From the NCBI GenBank assembly GCA_965205725.1, contig OZ242189.1, positions 1,488,001 to 1,552,000 on the forward strand: DNA of 64,000 nucleotides, written 5' to 3'. Of this stretch, positions 52,043-60,880 are shown piece after piece (positions within the stretch are counted from its first letter, which is position 1; each line of letters begins with the position of its first letter). Under the pieces are notes generated by a model, which saw only the letters and a list, made by a program, of their open reading frames with translations, did not search any database and was not told the origin of the DNA. The position numbers were made by a program, and so were the translations under genes. The stretch is from G965205725 sp965205725 (lineage in GTDB: Bacteria > Pseudomonadota > Gammaproteobacteria > Pseudomonadales > Halieaceae).

Positions 52043-53814
52043 GGTGCGTACCAGATTGGCGAAGAGTACGCCCGGTCCTGCACCACGGCTGGAGCATCTG
52101 ACGATTGTGGAGTATCGAAATGACGCTGATCGTAAATCGTCCAGCGGGGTCGTTCTATTTCAACCACGCGGGCGTAGTAAAAGGCATGTTGGTTAGCGTC
52201 AAATCCTGGGTCACGCCAATAGGCGGACAAATATGCTGCGCCGAACAGTTGTGCGCGTCCACCTTGCTGGCCCGCCACATCATAAATCTGTTCCTGTACC
52301 TGCCCAGAGGCGTCGAGCCAACCTTTAATAATCTGCAACCGGGAGAGATTGACGCCGTCGGGATCCTTGAGGGCCAGGACGATAAAAGACGGCGCACCCT
52401 CGGCATCCTCGGTACTGCGTTCCGGCAAATCGCCTCCCATAGGCACACCTTTTGCGTAGGCCACCTGAGGCAGATCCAGAGTTTGTAAATCCTGCTCAAC
52501 AAAATCCCAGGAAGCAAAAAAGCGCAATTTAATTCGCGGCCCGGTTGTTGCATAAATCTCTTTGCGCTCAAGCGCATCAAACAATGCTTCGCGGGTATTT
52601 TCTCGCGCCCATATAGCAGCGAGACCGGATGCGCCCAGTTCCCAATCAGCGTTTTTCATACCAGCCATCATACTTTCCGGACTGCGAACACCTGGTTCCG
52701 AATTGGCGAATTTGCCAAAAAAGTTGTCTTCGTTCGCGGTAGACAAGGAGGTGTGGGAATCGGTGCTACCAATCATCCCAAATTGGTAGGGATTGATTCC
52801 CGTGCTATCGGCAAAAGCCAGTCCCCTCTTCAATGCAGAACGCGCATAGGAACCGGGCAGCATCTCTGGCTTAGTTTCCGCAGTATTCATAATGTTGTAG
52901 CGATCCCACCGCTCAAAGGCTGCAAACTCGTCGCTGGGCGATAACAAAGGATGAGTTTCACTATCACCTTTGACTTGAGTGACCTCGGCTACCGGTTCCC
53001 AGCGCATCCGCAGGCGCGCATACTCGGCATCAATTGCTTGACCTCCGAGTCGGTGTGTATCCCACATAATACCGTTACTGAGATTGCCATTATGTGGAAT
53101 CGATATAACACGACCGCCTGTCTGCTCCTCGTAGCGATGCAGAGCAGCCCAGAGTTGCTCCGGGTCGCTACCCAGAAAAGATGAAAATGGCAGCACAGAC
53201 GATGTTAGCTCACTGTTGTCGCGATAGATAACGCAGCGGTGCAGGTTATTGCCTTCACTATCAGCGGTCCACTCGTATGCTGAGAAGGTGGTAAACGCGC
53301 CTGGGCGATAATGTTCCTCTGCAACCGAGGTCAGTTGCCTCCAGATGCGCCATTCGAGATCGTCCGGTACATCGTCTCGAACAGGGTCTGGATTGGACAG
53401 GCTCTCAACAAACGATGTGAGAAATTCATCCGTCGAGGCGGCTCCCCATCGCTTACCGAGCGGAGAGCTCATTAATTCCGGATCTTTTTCAGTAAGCGCG
53501 TTGAGCACCCCCATAAACTCAGCGTGATCAGTAACCGCCAGAAAATCCAGTGGTCGCCTTAATTGGGCTGGTAAACCACTGCTGGCTTCAATTTCCTCGC
53601 CCGCTGCAAAACGATAAGCGTCGCGAGCAGTGAGTGAGCGATTGCCCATCGCGTAAGAGTCAGCCGAGGCGCGGGAGTGTAGGTGAAGATCGCCGAAGAA
53701 CACCTCTCTTGGAATATCGCTTTGCACTCCAGGTGAATAGGCTTTCTCTCCGAGAGCCGATAGCGCCAGAAAAGACAGAAAAAAAGTAAGTACGCTAAGC
53801 CTGATTTTGTTCAT
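52039..53814 (-). CDS. DUF3604 domain protein, PHP-like metallohydrolase
   Basis: Predicted secreted protein of about 591 residues. A signal peptide lies at MNKIRLSVLTFFLSFLALSA. The domain begins FFGDLHLHSRASADSYAMGN, a H-x-H pattern like that of PHP metallophosphoesterases, followed by LDFLAVTDHAEFMGVL and later VISIPHNGNLSNG and IGSTDSHTSLSTANEDNF, which supply further metal ligands. DUF3604 has no assigned reaction. In-frame starts lie also at 53823 and 53865; GAGG lies 11 bases ahead of the ATG at 53812-53814. It lies between a TonB receptor and the PQQ enzyme, with which it forms an apparent operon. Confidence 0.8.
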   Translation of the reverse strand: MNKIRLSVLTFFLSFLALSALGEKAYSPGVQSDIPREVFFGDLHLHSRASADSYAMGNRSLTARDAYRFAAGEEIEASSGLPAQLRRPLDFLAVTDHAEFMGVLNALTEKDPELMSSPLGKRWGAASTDEFLTSFVESLSNPDPVRDDVPDDLEWRIWRQLTSVAEEHYRPGAFTTFSAYEWTADSEGNNLHRCVIYRDNSELTSSVLPFSSFLGSDPEQLWAALHRYEEQTGGRVISIPHNGNLSNGIMWDTHRLGGQAIDAEYARLRMRWEPVAEVTQVKGDSETHPLLSPSDEFAAFERWDRYNIMNTAETKPEMLPGSYARSALKRGLAFADSTGINPYQFGMIGSTDSHTSLSTANEDNFFGKFANSEPGVRSPESMMAGMKNADWELGASGLAAIWARENTREALFDALERKEIYATTGPRIKLRFFASWDFVEQDLQTLDLPQVAYAKGVPMGGDLPERSTEDAEGAPSFIVLALKDPDGVNLSRLQIIKGWLDASGQVQEQIYDVAGQQGGRAQLFGAAYLSAYWRDPGFDANQHAFYYARVVEIERPRWTIYDQRHFDTPQSSDAPAVVQDRAYSSPIWYAP

Positions 53815-53910
53815 AACAGTCATTGCCTCGGCCTGAACAAAAATGGGCCGACACAGTCGGCTCAATTCCCTTCACATGAGGTGATTTATTACCTCCTCAG
53901 TTTCAATCCA

Positions 53911-56343
53911 CTAGAAATTGAGTTTAGTACCCATCTCAATGCCGTAGTACTCAGGTGGGGCATAGGCAGACATCACCCAGAAATTCGCGACTGACAGGGA
54001 GCCTGTGCGATAACGCTCGTCTGTGAAGTTTTTCGCAAAGCCACGCAGCCACCATTTTTCACTATTGTGAGTAAAGGTGACGCTGGCGTCCCACACGGTT
54101 CTTTCATTAAGCGTTGCGTCAAAGGCTTCATCAACATCTGAGTAACTCGCCACAGATTCGTCTTCGTATGATACGCGCAGGTTCAAATCAAGATCACCTG
54201 CATCAAATGCCAGCGTGTAAGTTCCATCCAGGGTGTACATAAACTCAGGTGCGCGAGTTGGTTCCTTGCCACTCAGGTCGATGTCATCAATTCCATCGAA
54301 ATCTGTGTCGGCAACGAATTCATTGAACTGTGCATCCTGCCACATCGCATTACCGCGCAACAGAAAGTTCTCGGTAACAGCCCAAGTACCCTCAAGTTCG
54401 ATACCCTGCACCTCGAGTTCCGCAGCATTAAAAAACAGAGTTTCCTGACCAGTTTCGAAACTCGCATTCAAAGTACGCTGAGCATCTGAATACTCGACAT
54501 AAAATGCAGTGGCCTGAATATTGGCAGCGCCATCCGCCAGAGAAGACTTAATGCCAACCTCAAAGGAATCTGCAATTTCCGGATCAGTCGGTCGCGCAGC
54601 CTGCGCCGGTATCGGATCAAGGACTGTGCCTACCTGGTCGTTATAGCCGCCACTTTTGAAACCGCGAGAGTAGCCGGCCCAAGCAAACAAATCCTCAGAG
54701 AAGTCATAGGCAAAATGGATACGATAGGTGGGCTCCTGCCAATCCTCGCTATCCTCAACAACACCCGCAGGATACGCGCCAAAGTCTGCGCCATTGATCG
54801 GATTAGCAAGTTGCTGCCAGGTAAAGCCAGGGTCGAAGCCGCCATCAAGCAAGGCTTGAACAGGACGGCGAGGGCGACCCTGCCAATCTTTCTTCTCATC
54901 GGTGTAGCGGAAGCCGCCACTGATGTGGAAACGGTCGCTCACGTCATAGGTGCCATCAACGTATGCCGCCAGAGCCTCTGCCTGCTGGGTGTTACACAAA
55001 ATAAGAGGGTTATTACTGAGGAAGTCTGGCTGGCCTTCGAGCAATAAATCGACAAAACCCACGACCTGCACGACACAGAAGTCTATGTCCTCTTCCTGGT
55101 AGTAAACACCGGTGACAAAGTTAAAAGGCCCATCAAGGTCAGACACCAGGCGGATCTCTTGTTGAAACGTCTCTCGTTCGTCATCGCGGGTGGCATCGAA
55201 CAGCGTTTCAAACACTTTGCCCGTGTAGGTGCTGGGCAGGTGAGATTCCTGGTTGCGCCAACCGGTCACCGAGTACAAGGTGTAATCGCCCAGCGCCCAG
55301 TCCATGTTCAAGTAATAGCCTTCGATATCAATCAGGTGCCCTTGTGACATTTCCAGCAGGAAATCATCCTGATTGGTCACGCCCGCAGACTTCAGAGGGT
55401 CGCCGCCCTCGCTGGTGAAGCCCCAGGCATCAAATGTGTAACCTGCCGGAGTTTCATTGACGATGGGCGGGGAATCGCCCTCGTCCTCAATATATTCATA
55501 TTGGAACAGCGCATTAAAGTTGTCCGTGGGCGACCAGAGTAATTTTGCGCGCAGAGACAATACGTCATCACCGCCCAGGTCGCTGCCATCACCCTGCCCC
55601 GTTTGACCATCAATTCCACCGCCGGGGTTGACCAGGCCTGGCGCAACAGTCACTGGGCCGTAACTGGCATGATTTTCATAATAACCGTCACTATCCAGTT
55701 TCACTCCCGCAAAGCGGAAAGCCAGGGTATCTTTAACAAGCGGTATATTCACCGCCGCAGTCGCCTTCTGAGTACCGAAATCACCGAACTCATAGCGCAT
55801 ATCTACGCTGCGCTCAGTGTGCAATGGGGGCCTGGTCTTGACGTTAATGGTGCCACCCGTCGTGTTCTTACCAAACAGTGTGCCCTGCGGACCACGCAGA
55901 ACTTCTATCTGTTCAATATCAAAGGTTTCCAGATTCTGAGTCTGAACATGATTCACGACGAAATCATCAATGGTCACACCGACTGGAGATTCTTTGTACA
56001 CAATAATGGTCGACTCGGAAACGCCGCGCATGGCGAATGAGGCTGACTTAAATGCAGAAACCGTTCCTGCTGACAGGCTAGGCACCATGACAGCAATATC
56101 ATTCAGGTCGCGGGGTGAATAGGTTTCAATGTCGCTGGTTGTTATGGCCGTCATAGAAACCGGCGTTTTCATAATATTTGTATCGCCACGGCGTGTAGCC
56201 GTCACCAGCACTTCTTCAAGCGTGAGCCCCTGAGCCAGGCCCATTTGAGGGATCAAAACCAGTGCAGGCATTAAACCCGGTAATAGCGTTTTTCTAATGT
56301 TGAGCCAGTTGAGGTATTGCGGAATCTGCCTAATGGGCTTCAT
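53911..56343 (-). CDS. TonB-dependent outer-membrane receptor
   Basis: Receptor of 810 residues. Signal peptide to about residue 38 (VLIPQMGLAQG), TonB box LEEVLVTATRRGD, plug with IEQIEVLRGPQGTLFGKNTTGG, and a barrel ending in YYGIEMGTKLNF. It resembles the first receptor in this window in type but not closely in sequence. It stands 97 bases upstream of the DUF3604 gene and would supply the substrate for the periplasmic enzymes encoded downstream. An inverted repeat and an insertion element sit in front of its promoter region. Confidence 0.92.
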   Translation of the reverse strand: MKPIRQIPQYLNWLNIRKTLLPGLMPALVLIPQMGLAQGLTLEEVLVTATRRGDTNIMKTPVSMTAITTSDIETYSPRDLNDIAVMVPSLSAGTVSAFKSASFAMRGVSESTIIVYKESPVGVTIDDFVVNHVQTQNLETFDIEQIEVLRGPQGTLFGKNTTGGTINVKTRPPLHTERSVDMRYEFGDFGTQKATAAVNIPLVKDTLAFRFAGVKLDSDGYYENHASYGPVTVAPGLVNPGGGIDGQTGQGDGSDLGGDDVLSLRAKLLWSPTDNFNALFQYEYIEDEGDSPPIVNETPAGYTFDAWGFTSEGGDPLKSAGVTNQDDFLLEMSQGHLIDIEGYYLNMDWALGDYTLYSVTGWRNQESHLPSTYTGKVFETLFDATRDDERETFQQEIRLVSDLDGPFNFVTGVYYQEEDIDFCVVQVVGFVDLLLEGQPDFLSNNPLILCNTQQAEALAAYVDGTYDVSDRFHISGGFRYTDEKKDWQGRPRRPVQALLDGGFDPGFTWQQLANPINGADFGAYPAGVVEDSEDWQEPTYRIHFAYDFSEDLFAWAGYSRGFKSGGYNDQVGTVLDPIPAQAARPTDPEIADSFEVGIKSSLADGAANIQATAFYVEYSDAQRTLNASFETGQETLFFNAAELEVQGIELEGTWAVTENFLLRGNAMWQDAQFNEFVADTDFDGIDDIDLSGKEPTRAPEFMYTLDGTYTLAFDAGDLDLNLRVSYEDESVASYSDVDEAFDATLNERTVWDASVTFTHNSEKWWLRGFAKNFTDERYRTGSLSVANFWVMSAYAPPEYYGIEMGTKLNF

Positions 56344-56454
56344 TTTTTATTCTCCTGTTATGGCTACAAGTTATAGGTATAAAATTTCTAACGTAATCCA
56401 GAGATTGGTTCGAGTGTGTGATTATTTTTTGAAACTTATTCAAGATTGAACACC

Positions 56455-56475
56455 TTACTTGTTTTTGTCAAGTAA
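56455..56475. promoter_or_regulatory. Palindrome upstream of the TonB receptor gene
   Basis: Perfect arms TTACTTG and CAAGTAA around seven T-rich bases, 112 bases before the receptor start and 9 bases from the insertion element. It could be an operator of the receptor operon. Confidence 0.4.
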
Positions 56476-56484
56476 ATAGTTGTG

Positions 56485-57860
56485 GCTGTTAGTAACACAT
56501 AAACTGTCCGGTCTTGTAGCACATGATCTGTCCGGTTCTCATAGGACCCCGAGGAGGGGCGCTTATGAGACGGACAGAGTGGCTACAGGAGACTCGACTA
56601 ATGAGATTCGAGGAAGCTTATGGGGGTTGGACGGAGAGCCGTCTGACCCAGGAGGAGGCGGCGCGATTGTTAGGGGTTTGTGACCGGACATTTCGCCGCT
56701 ACATTGATCGATATGAGGAAGAGGGCCTGGAGGGTCTCATCGACAAACGCTTATCACAGATATCGCACCGCCGCGCTCCAGTCGACGAGGTCATGCGTCT
56801 GGTGGATCGGTATCGTAATCGGCACAGGGGCTGGAATGTGAAGCACTACTATTCCTGGTACAAACGAGAGGGAGGCCAGCGCAGCTACTCGTGGGTGAAG
56901 AATACCTTGCAAGGGGCTGGCGCAGTGAAGAAGGCAGCTCAACGTGGCGTCCACCGTAAACAGCGTGACCGGTCACCCTGGCCGGGGATGATGTTGCATC
57001 AGGACGGCAGCCAGCATCAATGGGTACCTGGGCAGTACTGGGACCTGATCGTTACCATGGATGATGCCACTAATGAGCACTACTCGATGTTCTTTTGCGA
57101 CGAAGAAGGGACACAGAGCAGCTTTCGGGGTGTTCGTGACGTCATTGAAGGGCGGGGTCTGTTTTGTTCTCTGTATACAGACCGAGGCAGCCATTACTGG
57201 ATAACACCTGAGGCAGGTGGGAAGGTCGACAAAGTGACCCTGACGCAATTCGGGCGGGCGATGGGCCAGTTGGGTATTGAGATGATCCCGGCCTATTCAC
57301 CAGAGGCCCGAGGCCGCTCTGAGCGTGTGTTTAGCACCCACCAGGACCGGTTGGTCAAGGAGTTGGCCCTGGCCGGTATCACGGACATGGACAGCGCCAA
57401 TAAATATCTGACCGAGACCTACCTGACGGCTTATAACGCTGAGTTTACACAGCCACCGCCAGAAGAAGGCTCAGCCTTTGTTGGGTGCCGGGATAAATCG
57501 GTGCTGGATGACATCCTGTGTGAGCGCTTTGAGCGAACGGTGAGAAAGGACAATTGCGTACACTTTGAAGGCTTAGTGCTGCAGATACCTGCGGATCGCC
57601 ACCGCTGCCATTATGTGAAGGCAAAGGTCAAAGTTCTACGTTACCCCGATGGCACTCTTTCGATTCAACACGGTCCACGAGAACTGGCGAGATATGACGC
57701 CTTGGGTCAGGCAATATCAGATGAACTACCGGTTGCAGCCTAATGTCCGCGGCTCAGCCAAGGTGGCAGGAAGACGCTTCATAGAGCCTTCCAGCAATCA
57801 AACAAAAAGCGGACAATCTATGTGCTACAGAACCGGACATTTCTATTTGTTGCTAACAGC
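56485..57860 (+). mobile_element. ISNCY-type insertion sequence
   Basis: An element of about 1376 bp with long imperfect inverted ends. The left end starts GCTGTTAGTAACACATAA and the right end, read inward, starts GCTGTTAGCAACAAATAG; matching continues for about 50 bases and includes two TGTCCGG motifs and the block TGTAGCACAT on each side. It encodes one transposase. No convincing target duplication is visible, so the exact outer limits are uncertain by a few bases. Confidence 0.8.
56565..57743 (+). CDS. ISNCY-family transposase
   Basis: Protein of 392 residues with an N-terminal helix-turn-helix (TQEEAARLLGVCDRTFRRYI) followed by a second DNA-binding part and an RNase-H-like DDE catalytic core: Asp in MLHQDGSQHQWVPG, Asp in LYTDRGSHYW and a Glu in YSPEARGRSERVF. 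The ATG at 56565 has GGAGG eight bases ahead, so the 14 upstream in-frame codons are probably not translated. Intact reading frame and good inverted ends suggest the element is still movable. Confidence 0.85.
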   Translation: MRRTEWLQETRLMRFEEAYGGWTESRLTQEEAARLLGVCDRTFRRYIDRYEEEGLEGLIDKRLSQISHRRAPVDEVMRLVDRYRNRHRGWNVKHYYSWYKREGGQRSYSWVKNTLQGAGAVKKAAQRGVHRKQRDRSPWPGMMLHQDGSQHQWVPGQYWDLIVTMDDATNEHYSMFFCDEEGTQSSFRGVRDVIEGRGLFCSLYTDRGSHYWITPEAGGKVDKVTLTQFGRAMGQLGIEMIPAYSPEARGRSERVFSTHQDRLVKELALAGITDMDSANKYLTETYLTAYNAEFTQPPPEEGSAFVGCRDKSVLDDILCERFERTVRKDNCVHFEGLVLQIPADRHRCHYVKAKVKVLRYPDGTLSIQHGPRELARYDALGQAISDELPVAA

Positions 57861-57899
57861 ATGGTTTTTAGTGTCAGCATGTTATAAAAATTTTTCGGA

Positions 57900-58257
57900 G
57901 AAACTCAAGTAAAAGATCGGCGCATATTCTTTAAGGCCTTTCCGCTGGCCCCATCTGCTTTGTCTCCCGCACGCTCGAAGAAATCCGGCTCTACAGTAAG
58001 CGTCATCGCTCCTTCGGGCCTTTTCTCGCTGTGGGCAAATGCTTTTGCTGATGACACCACACTCACCGCAGCCTTGCTAGACCGGCTAATACATCATGCA
58101 CATATTGTGCAGATATCAGGAGAAAGCTATCGACTGAAAGACAAGAAAAATGCGGGCACCGTTCCGCCACAAGCAATCGTTACATCATCATGGGGTGGGT
58201 CAATGTTAAGTTGGCGTTTTTGAGCTAAAGTGGGTTAGTTTTAAACTGGCGTTGACA
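57900..58257 (+). pseudogene. Remnant of an IS21-family element (istB 3' end)
   Basis: A plus-strand frame ending at 58223 contains TTLTAALLDRLIHHAHIVQI and SGESYRLKDKKNAGTV, the C-terminal part of IstB ATPase helpers of IS21-type elements. Beyond the stop lies a typical IS21 terminus with internal repeats (taagttggcgttttt and taaactggcgttgaca) ending at about 58257. The transposase and the Walker motifs are missing; the ISNCY element adjoins on the left. 58258-58415 contains nothing I recognise. Confidence 0.75.
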
Positions 58258-58415
58258 AATGTGGTTCTTCGACTTCGGAATCCCCATTAGTCTTTTCTTG
58301 GCGGGGGCACTTGGTGCTGGCCGCAGGATACTCCTCTCTCAAGCATTCTAAGTCATGCCATCCACGTAAAATGAAACCGTTGAGTCAGCACGATTAAAAC
58401 ATGTGGCCCAATGTA

Positions 58416-58712
58416 TCATGCAGCGTGTTTCAGAGCAGCGAACTGCACCTTGACGTTCAGTGCTTTGAGAATCTTCTGGATGGTGCACCACCGGGGCTGG
58501 GTATTACCGCTTAGGGTTTTATAAAGGCTGCTGCGGCTCAATCCTAATTCTTCTGCAAGCCGCTTCATACCTTTAACCTGTGCCACATCTTTTAGCACAA
58601 TTATGAACTCTTCTGAGCGACCAGAATCGTAAGCATCCTGTAGGCTGCTCAGGATCATCTTGTCATCTAGTAAAAAGTCGGCCGGATTAAAAGGTTTAGT
58701 TTGAAGTGTCAT
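58416..58712 (-). CDS. Addiction-module antitoxin (HTH, HigA-like)
   Basis: Protein of 98 residues. The N-terminal NPADFLLDDKMILSSLQDAY is typical of the addiction-module antidote family (TIGR02684), and the C-terminal half holds a helix-turn-helix (GMKRLAEELGLSRSSLYKTL) with the family tail PRWCTIQKILKALNVKVQF. The ATG at 58710-58712 gives the normal length, one base after the toxin stop. It neutralises the toxin encoded upstream and should repress the pair's promoter. Confidence 0.85.
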   Translation of the reverse strand: MTLQTKPFNPADFLLDDKMILSSLQDAYDSGRSEEFIIVLKDVAQVKGMKRLAEELGLSRSSLYKTLSGNTQPRWCTIQKILKALNVKVQFAALKHAA

Positions 58713-58713
58713 A

Positions 58714-59013
58714 TCAGTCCTCCATTTGGCGTACCAGCGCCTTCGCTTGATCGATGTCTTTTTGCTGCGATCCTTTATCGCCACCACAAAGCAGCAAGAC
58801 AACGGTCTGGTTTTTGATCGTGTAGTACAAGCGGTAGCCTGAACCTACGTTGATTTTAAATTCAGAGACTCGCCCCCCAACAGACCGCGACGATCCAAAG
58901 TTTCCTGCACGCACCTGACGCAACCGATTATAAATGGCGCTCAAGCCCTGCTTGTCTCGCAACTTTTCCCGCCACCGATCAAATAAGGCGGTTGTTGCTA
59001 TTTCATAGTTCAC
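58714..59013 (-). CDS. RelE/ParE-family toxin (HigB-like)
   Basis: Toxin of 99 residues with the family pattern FDRWREKLRDKQGLSAIYNR, then GNFGSSRSVGGRVSEFKINV, GSGYRLYYTIKNQTVVLLLC and GGDKGSQQKDIDQAKAL (TIGR02683 type). These are ribosome-dependent or free mRNA nucleases or gyrase poisons in the superfamily; which one cannot be told. The gene comes first in the operon, with its antitoxin one base downstream. It lies next to transposon debris, as many such pairs do. Confidence 0.87.
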   Translation of the reverse strand: MNYEIATTALFDRWREKLRDKQGLSAIYNRLRQVRAGNFGSSRSVGGRVSEFKINVGSGYRLYYTIKNQTVVLLLCGGDKGSQQKDIDQAKALVRQMED

Positions 59014-59094
59014 GATGCACTGTCTCCTATGGGATACATTTTGTCAACCCAGTGTGCGGGTTCAGTGCCTGTGAGGCCAATCAAACCGCCTTCC

Positions 59095-59244
59095 TTATTT
59101 CTTGGCCTTGCTGGCAATCTCGACCAGATCCCCTTGTAGTGCCTTGTTGTCGTCGCGGGCGGCTTTGAGTTCGTTTTTCAGGTCTTTGACTTGTTCGTCC
59201 CGGTCATTTACGCGGGCCACTAAGGCTGCGTTAGCGCTTGTCAT
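59095..59244 (-). CDS. Small coiled-coil protein (49 residues)
   Basis: A short frame from the ATG 59242-59244 encodes MTSANAALVARVNDRDEQVK, then DLKNELKAARDDNKALQGDL and a basic end. Hydrophobic residues recur every three or four positions from residue 8 to 45, so most of the chain should form an amphipathic coiled coil. AGGT stands about nine bases ahead. I do not recognise the family; the composition is protein-like and unlike the surrounding noncoding DNA. It lies 81 bases upstream of the toxin gene on the same strand. Confidence 0.5.
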   Translation of the reverse strand: MTSANAALVARVNDRDEQVKDLKNELKAARDDNKALQGDLVEIASKAKK

Positions 59245-59327
59245 GGTTCAGATACCTATGAGACTTTTGGATGATTGTTATTGCGCCTGTGGAGTGGTGG
59301 GTAAATCGTAGACTTATCCATCCAATC

Positions 59328-59371
59328 CACAGGTCATGATCCCCGGATTTCTAAAAATCGGGTGGCCTGTG
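59328..59371. other. Nested inverted repeat upstream of the tRNA-Glu promoter
   Basis: Outer arms CACAGG and CCTGTG enclose inner arms CCCGGATTT and AAATCGGG (one bulged G). The surrounding stretch 59245-59480 has no gene I can support. The structure may be part of a small RNA or a decayed element end. Confidence 0.35.
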
Positions 59372-59480
59372 AGTGATTAAATCCACACAGAAGACGACCC
59401 GATGCAGAGCAAAAGCCTGCGCATCAAGCCATGCCGAAGCTGGCCGATTTGTCTCACAGGTACTGAACCCGCGCATGGGC

Positions 59481-59509
59481 TTGACGTTTTCTGGCGGTAT
59501 GCCTAGAAT
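59481..59509 (+). promoter_or_regulatory. Sigma-70 promoter of tRNA-Glu
   Basis: TTGACG at 59481-59486 and TAGAAT at 59504-59509 are spaced by 17 bases and lie 26 bases before the tRNA 5' end. GC-rich bases after the -10 box (gcgcgcc) look like the discriminator of stringently controlled promoters. Confidence 0.8.
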
Positions 59510-59535
59510 GCGCGCCTCTCGATAGAGAGCTACAC

Positions 59536-59611
59536 GTCCCCTTCGTCTAGTGGCCTAGGACACCGCCCTTTCACGGCGGTAACAGGGGTTCGAACCCCCT
59601 AGGGGACGCCA
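59536..59611 (+). tRNA. tRNA-Glu (UUC anticodon)
   Basis: 76-nt gene with encoded CCA. GTCCCCTTCGTCTAGTGG at the 5' end pairs with AGGGGAC at the 3' end; the anticodon TTC is at 59570-59572 in the loop CTTTCAC. It is followed after 114 bases by tRNA-Gly. Confidence 0.96.
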
Positions 59612-59725
59612 TTTCTCTTTTTGGGTTGTGCGTGCAAAAGTATACGGGGGTAACTTGCTGGTACAGCGCAACCCTGGGCATGGTTACGCGAGGCGCTCCC
59701 AACCGTGGCGACGGATATACGCAAT

Positions 59726-59801
59726 GCGGGAATAGCTCAGTTGGTAGAGCGCAACCTTGCCAAGGTTGAGGTCGCGAGTTCGAACCTCGTTTCCCGCTCC
59801 A
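59726..59801 (+). tRNA. tRNA-Gly (GCC anticodon)
   Basis: 76-nt gene with encoded CCA. GCGGGAATAGCTCAGTTGG at the start, anticodon GCC at 59759-59761, T-arm GAGTTCGAACCTC and the acceptor end TTCCCGC. Probably on the same precursor as tRNA-Glu. Confidence 0.97.
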
Positions 59802-59810
59802 AATTGCAAG

Positions 59811-59836
59811 AAGGGCTCCGCTATGGCCCCTTTTTT
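59811..59836 (+). terminator. Terminator after tRNA-Gly
   Basis: A short GC stem (AGGGC ... GCCCC) followed by six T, ten bases after the tRNA. The remaining 180 bases to the ABC gene hold no gene that I can see. Confidence 0.65.
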
Positions 59837-60016
59837 ATCCCCCTGTTTGTACCCATTGTTCCCCATTCAGTTAATTCGGCGTCAGGAAATGCCTGAATAC
59901 CCATGAAAAGCAATAGTTTTGACTAAAGAACTGCCCGCCTTTGCAGAGTGCATCCGGTTACCGGGTCTCGACAGGCAGGCAGCGACCGCCAAACTTAAGC
60001 CCCCAGGAGAAGATAA

Positions 60017-60880
60017 GTGAGTGAACTAATCATTGACGGCCATGCTATCTGTAAAAGCTACCGGGATACAGCGGCACTCACGGATGTTGACCTGCAGATC
60101 CACAGCGGCAGCGTACTCGGCCTGATTGGCCCAAATGGCGCAGGCAAAACCACTCTGCTTCGCTCTCTTCTCGGTATGTGTGACTTTGCGGGTGATCTAC
60201 AGGTTTTCGGCAAGGACCCCCGCCGTCAACGAGCCGAGCTGCTGGAACAAGTCTGCACAATAGCGGATACCGCTGTGCTGCCGCGATGGATGTCGGTCAA
60301 ACAACTTCTAAAATATGTCAGCGGTGTACACCCGCGTTTTAGTCTGGATAGAGCACAATCATTTCTCGGGGAAACAGACATCAGATCAGGGAAAAAAGTC
60401 GGCGAACTATCCAGGGGCATGGTTGTGCAACTGCATCTCGCCCTGGCCATGAGTATCGACGCCAGCTTGTTGATTCTTGATGAGCCAACGCTTGGACTGG
60501 ACATCCTGTTTAGAAAACAATTTTTTGAACAGCTACTCAACGACTACTACGATGAAGATAAAACCATCATTATTTCCACACACCAGGTTGAAGAGGTCGA
60601 GCACATTCTGACTGAAATTATGTTCTTAAAATCTGGCAGCAAGTTGCTACACCAAACGACAGATGATTTATCCAAAAATTATCTGGAACTACAGGTCAGC
60701 GGCGACAATATTCCCAAAGCTGAATCGCTAAACTGGATGAGTCAGCGCTCAACACTGGGTGGCAAGGCCTTTATCTTTGAGAATGTTGCCTCGACGCAGT
60801 TAGCCGACCTGGGCGAAATAACCACGCCCTCACTGGCAGACCTGTTTGTTGCAAAAATTGCCCAGGGAGAACATCCATGA
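60017..60880 (+). CDS. ABC transporter ATP-binding protein
   Basis: ATPase of 287 residues for an ABC-2 type exporter. Walker A GLIGPNGAGKTTLLRSLLG near residue 35, Q-loop region around residue 78, signature LSRGMVVQLHLALAMS (a variant of LSGGQ), Walker B LLILDEPTLGLD and the switch His in IISTHQVEEVEH. The last 80 residues form an accessory domain typical of YtrB/CcmA-like drug or lipid exporters. Its stop overlaps the permease start by four bases. GGAG six bases ahead of GTG/ATG region supports the start at 60017. Confidence 0.9.
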   Translation: MSELIIDGHAICKSYRDTAALTDVDLQIHSGSVLGLIGPNGAGKTTLLRSLLGMCDFAGDLQVFGKDPRRQRAELLEQVCTIADTAVLPRWMSVKQLLKYVSGVHPRFSLDRAQSFLGETDIRSGKKVGELSRGMVVQLHLALAMSIDASLLILDEPTLGLDILFRKQFFEQLLNDYYDEDKTIIISTHQVEEVEHILTEIMFLKSGSKLLHQTTDDLSKNYLELQVSGDNIPKAESLNWMSQRSTLGGKAFIFENVASTQLADLGEITTPSLADLFVAKIAQGEHP

